Source of the DNA: Paludibaculum fermentans
GTDB taxonomy: Bacteria > Acidobacteriota > Terriglobia > Bryobacterales > Bryobacteraceae
Length of the DNA stretch: 64,000 nt
Direction: 5' to 3'
NCBI RefSeq assembly: GCF_015277775.1
Contig: NZ_CP063849.1
Span: forward strand, 5,595,501 to 5,659,500
The translations under genes were made by a program, and so were the position numbers. This document shows, piece after piece, positions 60,365-64,000 of this stretch. Position 1 is the stretch's first letter, and each line of letters starts with the position of its first letter. The notes under the pieces were generated by a model. That model was not told the origin of the DNA, made no database searches, and saw nothing but the letters and a program-made list of their open reading frames with translations.

Positions 60365-61299
60365 CTACCTTTGGGAATGAAGCCGGGGCTGCCAGTCCGC
60401 ACCACTTCATTGAATCTCTGCCGGGTTTGAATTCGAGCGATTTCGTCCATGGCGTCCTCCGGAAGAGGGGCGATGTCGAAGTTCTCCCGCGCGCGGGCCG
60501 CGGTTCTGGGGGTGGTCAGCAGAGCCGTGCCGCGCTGCACCGCCCAAGCCAACAGAACCTGAGCCGGCGTCTTCCCCACTCGTGCGGCAACTGCGGAAAC
60601 GACCGGATCTTCCAGCGGCCCGGGCCGGATTCCGTGGCCCAATGGCGCAAAGGCAAGGAACACGATGTTGTTCTGCCGGCAGAATTGCAGAAGCTCCGTT
60701 TCCGGCAGATAGGGATGGGCTTCCACCTGGACCACAGCAGGCTTGATTCTGGCTGACTCGTAGAGGGGCAGCAGTCCTTCCAAGGTGATGTCAGAGAGTC
60801 CGATGGCCCGGCAGCGGCCACTGTCCACAAGAGTCTCCATCGCCCGCCAGGTATCGAGAAGAGTTACTCCGCGGTCGTAGAGGATGTTGCCGTCTGCGTC
60901 GCGCGGGTCCTGCTCCTCTCCTGGTTGAAAGGCAAAGGGAGTGTGGCTGAGATAGAGATCCAGGTAAGTGAGCCCGAGCCGGGCCAGACTCGCTTCGAAA
61001 GCGGGCGCGACGCGCTCCGGCCTGTGATTCGTGTTCCACAGTTTGGTGGTGACGAAGAGGTCTGCCCGGGCAATCCCCCCAGCGGCGAGTCCTGCCTGTA
61101 GCGCTTCGCCCACCTCGCGCTCATTGCGGTATCGTTCCGCACAATCGAAGTGCCGGAATCCGGCGTCCAGAGCGTCCCTGGTCGCGCTGATCGTCCCGGC
61201 TGCATCCGGGATCAGGGTGCCAAAGCCGAGTGCGGGCATTTGGCCGAATCCATGGTGGAGCGGGAGTCTCTTGGTGCGGAAATCAGGAGAGTCGATCAT
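60361..61299 (-). CDS. Aldo/keto reductase
   Basis: A 312-residue NADPH-dependent carbonyl reductase of the AKR (beta/alpha)8 family. The catalytic tetrad is visible as D and Y in FDCAERYRNE, K in VTTKLWN and H in YLSHTPF. The nucleotide-binding end reads LLTTPRTAARARENFD. I start at ATG 61299 (MIDSPDF), where the first beta-hairpin begins; the frame is open 57 codons earlier. It heads the AKR-SnoaL-peroxiredoxin operon, with a sigma54 promoter about 300 bases upstream. Confidence 0.88.
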   Translation of the reverse strand: MIDSPDFRTKRLPLHHGFGQMPALGFGTLIPDAAGTISATRDALDAGFRHFDCAERYRNEREVGEALQAGLAAGGIARADLFVTTKLWNTNHRPERVAPAFEASLARLGLTYLDLYLSHTPFAFQPGEEQDPRDADGNILYDRGVTLLDTWRAMETLVDSGRCRAIGLSDITLEGLLPLYESARIKPAVVQVEAHPYLPETELLQFCRQNNIVFLAFAPLGHGIRPGPLEDPVVSAVAARVGKTPAQVLLAWAVQRGTALLTTPRTAARARENFDIAPLPEDAMDEIARIQTRQRFNEVVRTGSPGFIPKGR

Positions 61300-61595
61300 G
61301 GTTGTTTTGATCCCCCAGGTTTTCGTCTGCCCCGCGGCTGAACGCCAGAAGGTGTGGATCCAGTGGAGATCGATGGACTCCAATTCCCCACCGCCGCGAA
61401 GGCTGTAGCTGCCTGACCGCATTGGCCGCCGTCGTGCAGCGACCGCCGAATGAGGCAGGCTTCTGCCCACTACCCGGCAGGCCGCCTCTGAACTAAACGA
61501 TTATTCATCGTGCCCCTTTCCCTGGGAAAAACCAATACTTTCCATCTCGTTCCTGACAAGGCGACACCCTTGTTCCGGGTGCCGGAGTCGACAGG
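61300..61595 (-). other. Long leader downstream of the sigma54 promoter
   Basis: If the sigma54 promoter at 61611-61596 drives the aldo/keto reductase operon, this is a leader of about 290 bases. It holds a possible 12-codon reading frame (ATG at 61508, stop at 61470; MNNRLVQRRPAG) preceded by GGGAAAGGGG, which could be a leader peptide. I see no riboswitch fold that I recognise. Confidence 0.3.
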
Positions 61596-61611
61596 TGCAA
61601 GGCTCGTGCCA
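61596..61611 (-). promoter_or_regulatory. Consensus sigma54 (-24/-12) promoter
   Basis: Read on the minus strand, TGGCACGAGCCTTGCA matches the sigma54 consensus TGGCACG-N4-TTGCA exactly, with GG and GC spaced correctly. Transcription would run left toward the aldo/keto reductase, SnoaL and peroxiredoxin genes. It is the only such match I found, and a sigma54 activator gene lies 9 kb away. Confidence 0.65.
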
Positions 61612-61991
61612 GGGGTAACCGAGTGAATTGATTGGGTCAAGTCAAAGGGACAGGAGCAGGTGACGGGGGGCGGTGCCGGCGGGTCGACTCGAGGTCGGTC
61701 TTCCCCCAGGCGCTTGCCCACCGCAGACTCCATCCCAGCTTCGCGGCGTTGGATCACGATTCCGGCATGAACCCCTCCGCCGCATCGGACTCGATCTTCT
61801 GTTGGGTCGAGCGTATGGGCGGCCGCACGGGCACGGCCGCCACCTCTGTCACGACCCGCGGGCATTTTGCCCTCCTGGGGTGGATCTGTCGCCGTTGGAG
61901 GAACGCTCCTCGACACTGAACGACAGACTCACCCGACCTGGGTCAACCCGCTGAGTCGGGGTGCCGGGCATCCACGTGAGGTGAAATCAAG
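61612..61991. other. Gene-free interval upstream of the sigma54 promoter
   Basis: About 380 bases with no convincing gene on either strand. It would hold any upstream activator sites for the sigma54 promoter. GGGACAGGAGCAGGTGACGG at about 61647 looks like part of a dispersed repeat, but it does not recur in this window. Confidence 0.4.
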
Positions 61992-62078
61992 ATGCGAATT
62001 TCAAAGACCATGGCGGGCCACGCGTGGGGCGTGGTCCGCGACTGTTCTCCCTGCATGAGGATCGCCCAGCACGGGTGA
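61992..62078 (+). CDS. Possible 28-residue small protein
   Basis: A short frame with a good ribosome binding site (GAGGTGA eight bases before the ATG). The peptide begins MRISKTMAGHAWGVVRD and contains CSPC. It has no hydrophobic helix. A palindrome at 62115-62129 follows and could end its transcript. It may be a real microprotein or a chance frame. Confidence 0.3.
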   Translation: MRISKTMAGHAWGVVRDCSPCMRIAQHG

Positions 62079-62114
62079 GCCGTTTCGGGTGGACTTGCGC
62101 TGGGGTTGGAGGAA

Positions 62115-62129
62115 CTTCGCCAGGCGAAG
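62115..62129 (-). terminator. Palindrome after the convergent genes
   Basis: CTTCGCCAGGCGAAG folds into a 5-bp stem with a 5-base loop (seven complementary pairs on DNA). It lies 15 bases past the leftward gene ending at 62144. No T-run follows. Confidence 0.35.
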
Positions 62130-62143
62130 CTCGTTTGCGTTCG

Positions 62144-63283
62144 TTAGCCGGGCGGGGGCGCCCTCCTTCCGACTGAGGTGAGTTGGCTGGTTGGAGGGGC
62201 TTGCTGTGGCTTTGATCGCTCGGGCAGAGAGGATTGCTGGTCCGGGCGGGGGTGGTTCGATTGGGCGTGGTGGCTCATTGGCTGGATGGCGGCGGCCGCA
62301 GTTGGGACGGGCGAGGGCTTCGACGTTGGGTTTGATGCCTCGTGGAGAGTGGATTTCGGGGTTTCGGGTGGGGCCGTGTTGGCCGGGGAGGAGACAGGGG
62401 TGGGCGTAATGCTTTGATTTGGGGATGGTTGGGGGCTTGGTGTGGCTCCCCCGCTCCTTCTAGTCGCGGCTCTGTACGCGGGGGAGTTCGTGGTGTTGGG
62501 GTTGCGGGGCTCGGTGGGCGCTTGGGATACGGGCGGCGCTGGAGGGTGGTTGGTTGGGGACTTTCGGTTGGCTATCCGCTCGTTTACACTCGGGGCTGGG
62601 ACCGGGCGGACGGGGCGGCAGGCGCGTTGCCCCTTTCCGAAAAGTTGGAGGCCCGGAGACGGCAGAATGAAATGGCGGTTGCCTGACGCCGGGGCCTGGT
62701 CTTCCGCCCTCACTGGTGTCGTGTGGGTTGCACCGGCTTGCACGGTTAACGCTATGGGCCTGGTGGAACCGGCGGCCGAGGCGAAGAGGGCGTGGACCCG
62801 GGCGGGGATGGCTTGCTGATGAGCGACGTCTCCGGTCAGATAGGGGAAGGCGGACCTTTGGATGGCCCGGATGCGGACACAGATCCAGGCGTGGTAGCGG
62901 CCCAGGGGCTGGACTACTTCGCCCTGGTTCTCGCGGATCCAGAGCGCGGCTTGGGGGATGGCTTGGTTGTTGACTCGGAGGGCTTCGGCCCAGAGCTTGC
63001 CTTCGAGTTGGAAGAGGCGGCGCTCGTGGCCCCGGAGGATCAGGCGGTGGACGAAGAGGGCTCTGAACTTCGGGTTGGCGATGTCCGCCGTCTGCTGCAG
63101 CGCCTGATGGTAGAGGCGCGCTTCGATGTCTTCCGGCAGGCGGTGCGGGCCGGAGTAGAGGTTGTGGCGGGTGGCGTTCTGTGAGACCCGGAGCTTGCCT
63201 TCGGCGGTGCGGGGACCGGTCGATTTCTGGGCGTTGGCGCGGTTGGCGGCGAGGCGGCGCTCGGAGATGGGTTGGTTGGCCAT
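62144..63283 (-). CDS. Protein with ANRANAQKSTGPRT motif and Pro/Ser-rich tail, unknown function
   Basis: A 379-residue protein. The N-terminus SERRLAANRANAQKSTGPRT followed by EGKLRVSQNATRHNLYS is a motif I know from many uncharacterised proteins of Acidobacteriota, Planctomycetota and Verrucomicrobiota, usually ending RHGL rather than RHNL. Residues about 60-110 (FRALFVHRLILRGHERRLFQLEGKLWAEA) fit the helical second part of that family. From about residue 190 the chain is low-complexity, rich in Pro, Ser, Thr and Gln, and probably disordered. It follows the gene at 63308 by 24 bases. Confidence 0.55.
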   Translation of the reverse strand: MANQPISERRLAANRANAQKSTGPRTAEGKLRVSQNATRHNLYSGPHRLPEDIEARLYHQALQQTADIANPKFRALFVHRLILRGHERRLFQLEGKLWAEALRVNNQAIPQAALWIRENQGEVVQPLGRYHAWICVRIRAIQRSAFPYLTGDVAHQQAIPARVHALFASAAGSTRPIALTVQAGATHTTPVRAEDQAPASGNRHFILPSPGLQLFGKGQRACRPVRPVPAPSVNERIANRKSPTNHPPAPPVSQAPTEPRNPNTTNSPAYRAATRRSGGATPSPQPSPNQSITPTPVSSPANTAPPETPKSTLHEASNPTSKPSPVPTAAAAIQPMSHHAQSNHPRPDQQSSLPERSKPQQAPPTSQLTSVGRRAPPPG

Positions 63284-63307
63284 GGCGGAAGTTCCCTGCT
63301 CCGGGCC

Positions 63308-63781
63308 TCAGCGGGGTTCGCTCCTCAACGCCTGGAGGGCGGCGATGTCGGCGCGGCGGCGGCGCCAGGAGCGGGTCTCGAAGTCCTGGCCGGCGCGGAC
63401 GCAGGCGGTGTCGCGGGGGCCGAACTGGCGGAAGGCGGCGTAGGTGCGGTAGGCGGGATCGGCGTTGGGGCACTCCTTTGTCACCGAATCCCAGTCGCGC
63501 TCGATGGCGGCGGAGAGAGCTGTGCTTTCGAGGAGCGAGTAGCGGGCCTTGCGCCAGAGTTCCTCGGCGATGGAGTCAGCGACGTGCTGCTCGAAGCGGG
63601 TGGCCGGGGTGAAGTGTTGGTGAACGTCGTCCCGCAGTTCCGCGAAGAGGGCTTGGTCCTCGATGCACGTGATGAGGCTGGCCGAGTCGTCTCCGAGGAG
63701 AAGGGCATTCTCGGCGCCGGTCGTTGCCAGGAAATGGCGCGAGGGTACCATGTCGTCCGTATTCGTATTGAAAATCCGCAT
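63308..63781 (-). CDS. Helical protein related to its neighbour, unknown function
   Basis: A 157-residue protein with a strong ribosome binding site (AAGGAG seven bases before the ATG). The helical pattern TPATRFEQHVADSIAEELWRKARYSLLES, then FETRSWRRRRADIAALQALRS, resembles the Trp/Arg/Glu-rich half of the family to which the downstream protein belongs, but it lacks the ANRANAQKSTGP motif. The two genes form a likely operon of related proteins. Function is unknown; no catalytic motif is visible. Confidence 0.6.
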   Translation of the reverse strand: MRIFNTNTDDMVPSRHFLATTGAENALLLGDDSASLITCIEDQALFAELRDDVHQHFTPATRFEQHVADSIAEELWRKARYSLLESTALSAAIERDWDSVTKECPNADPAYRTYAAFRQFGPRDTACVRAGQDFETRSWRRRRADIAALQALRSEPR

Positions 63782-64000
63782 AGTTGTTCTCCTTGGGCAA
63801 CGTTATACAGGCAGGATCCAAGGCTGTAGGGGGGTCTTCCCCGTAACCGATTGATTCGAAAGCGATGATAAATTTCGAACTTGGGAACTGGTTTTGGGGG
63901 AGGGGCGGAAATGGGGGAGAAGTCGAGCGGGTGGGGGGGGCCGGGTGGGTGGTGGAGGTGGTTTCGTGGGGGCGGGTTGGGCACTGGCCGGACAGGGACA
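63782..64000. other. G-rich upstream region to window end
   Basis: This holds the leader of the leftward gene at 63781. From about 63896 the plus strand is a dense series of G-runs (five, four, five and eight G in a row) with quadruplex potential. No gene is visible. Confidence 0.4.

Noticed and set aside
61470-61916. A 148-codon leftward frame spanning the sigma54 promoter
   Set aside because: No ribosome binding site, no recognisable content, and the consensus promoter lies inside it. Only its last 12 codons have a plausible start signal.
62178-62819. Several rightward frames rich in Gly and Trp
   Set aside because: They are antisense to the Pro/Ser-rich tail of the leftward gene and mirror its low complexity.
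63481-63984. A 167-codon leftward frame starting with a Pro-rich stretch
   Set aside because: It overlaps the 157-residue gene in another frame; that gene has the strong ribosome binding site.

Overview
The window looks like a chromosomal segment of a free-living, flagellated, high-GC Acidobacteriota, most likely near Bryobacterales/Solibacter. I infer this from the gene families: secreted Reeler-like CxxCH proteins, Tat-exported Gfo/Idh/MocA enzymes, a propeller-type sensor kinase and an EgtB/EgtD pair. No marker gene was compared. I see no tRNA, rRNA, CRISPR array, prophage or insertion sequence.

Layout. Positions 1-8.7 kb hold the 5' end of a leftward membrane glycosyltransferase-like gene, an S9 peptidase, two small exported proteins, an ALDH7-type dehydrogenase, a GT-C membrane protein and a PRC-barrel protein. 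Positions 8.9-16.9 kb are housekeeping: ftsK, a rhodanese, an MFS transporter, uppP, pyk and a di-heme cytochrome c. Positions 17-20 kb hold two adjacent exported CxxCH proteins, one with a 648-bp internal tandem duplication. Positions 20.2-33 kb carry sugar-metabolism genes (TIM-barrel isomerase, acyltransferase, Gfo/Idh/MocA, VOC, glycosidase-like), a radical SAM/SPASM protein facing a 1261-aa exported protein, and an AAC(3)-type acetyltransferase.

Positions 33-42 kb form a leftward block: ECF sigma, anti-sigma, fliS, fliW, csrA, a giant 1265-aa flagellin, fliD and a small gene. The flagellin leader has a GGA in a hairpin loop and a second GGA near the start codon, as expected for a FliW-CsrA-flagellin feedback loop. 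Positions 42-49 kb hold a TIM-barrel/Gfo-Idh pair, cobQ, a TolB/TPR protein and an unrecognised 441-aa protein.

Positions 49.2-51.3 kb are a YtrA-type gntR-ABC-permease operon with a clear autoregulatory operator. Positions 51.3-61.6 kb look like a redox or stress island: a sensor-less sigma54 activator, DoxX, a NarL-type response regulator with its propeller sensor kinase, divergent egtB-egtD, and an aldo/keto reductase-SnoaL-peroxiredoxin operon preceded by a consensus sigma54 promoter. A four-half-site palindromic array lies between the sensor and egtB. The right end (62.1-63.8 kb) holds two adjacent related proteins of unknown function; one carries an N-terminal ANRANAQKSTGPRT motif and a Pro/Ser-rich tail.

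The strongest candidates for new biology are the CsrA/FliW loop on a giant repeat-bearing flagellin, the sigma54-linked ergothioneine/peroxiredoxin island, and the two-gene unit at the right edge.
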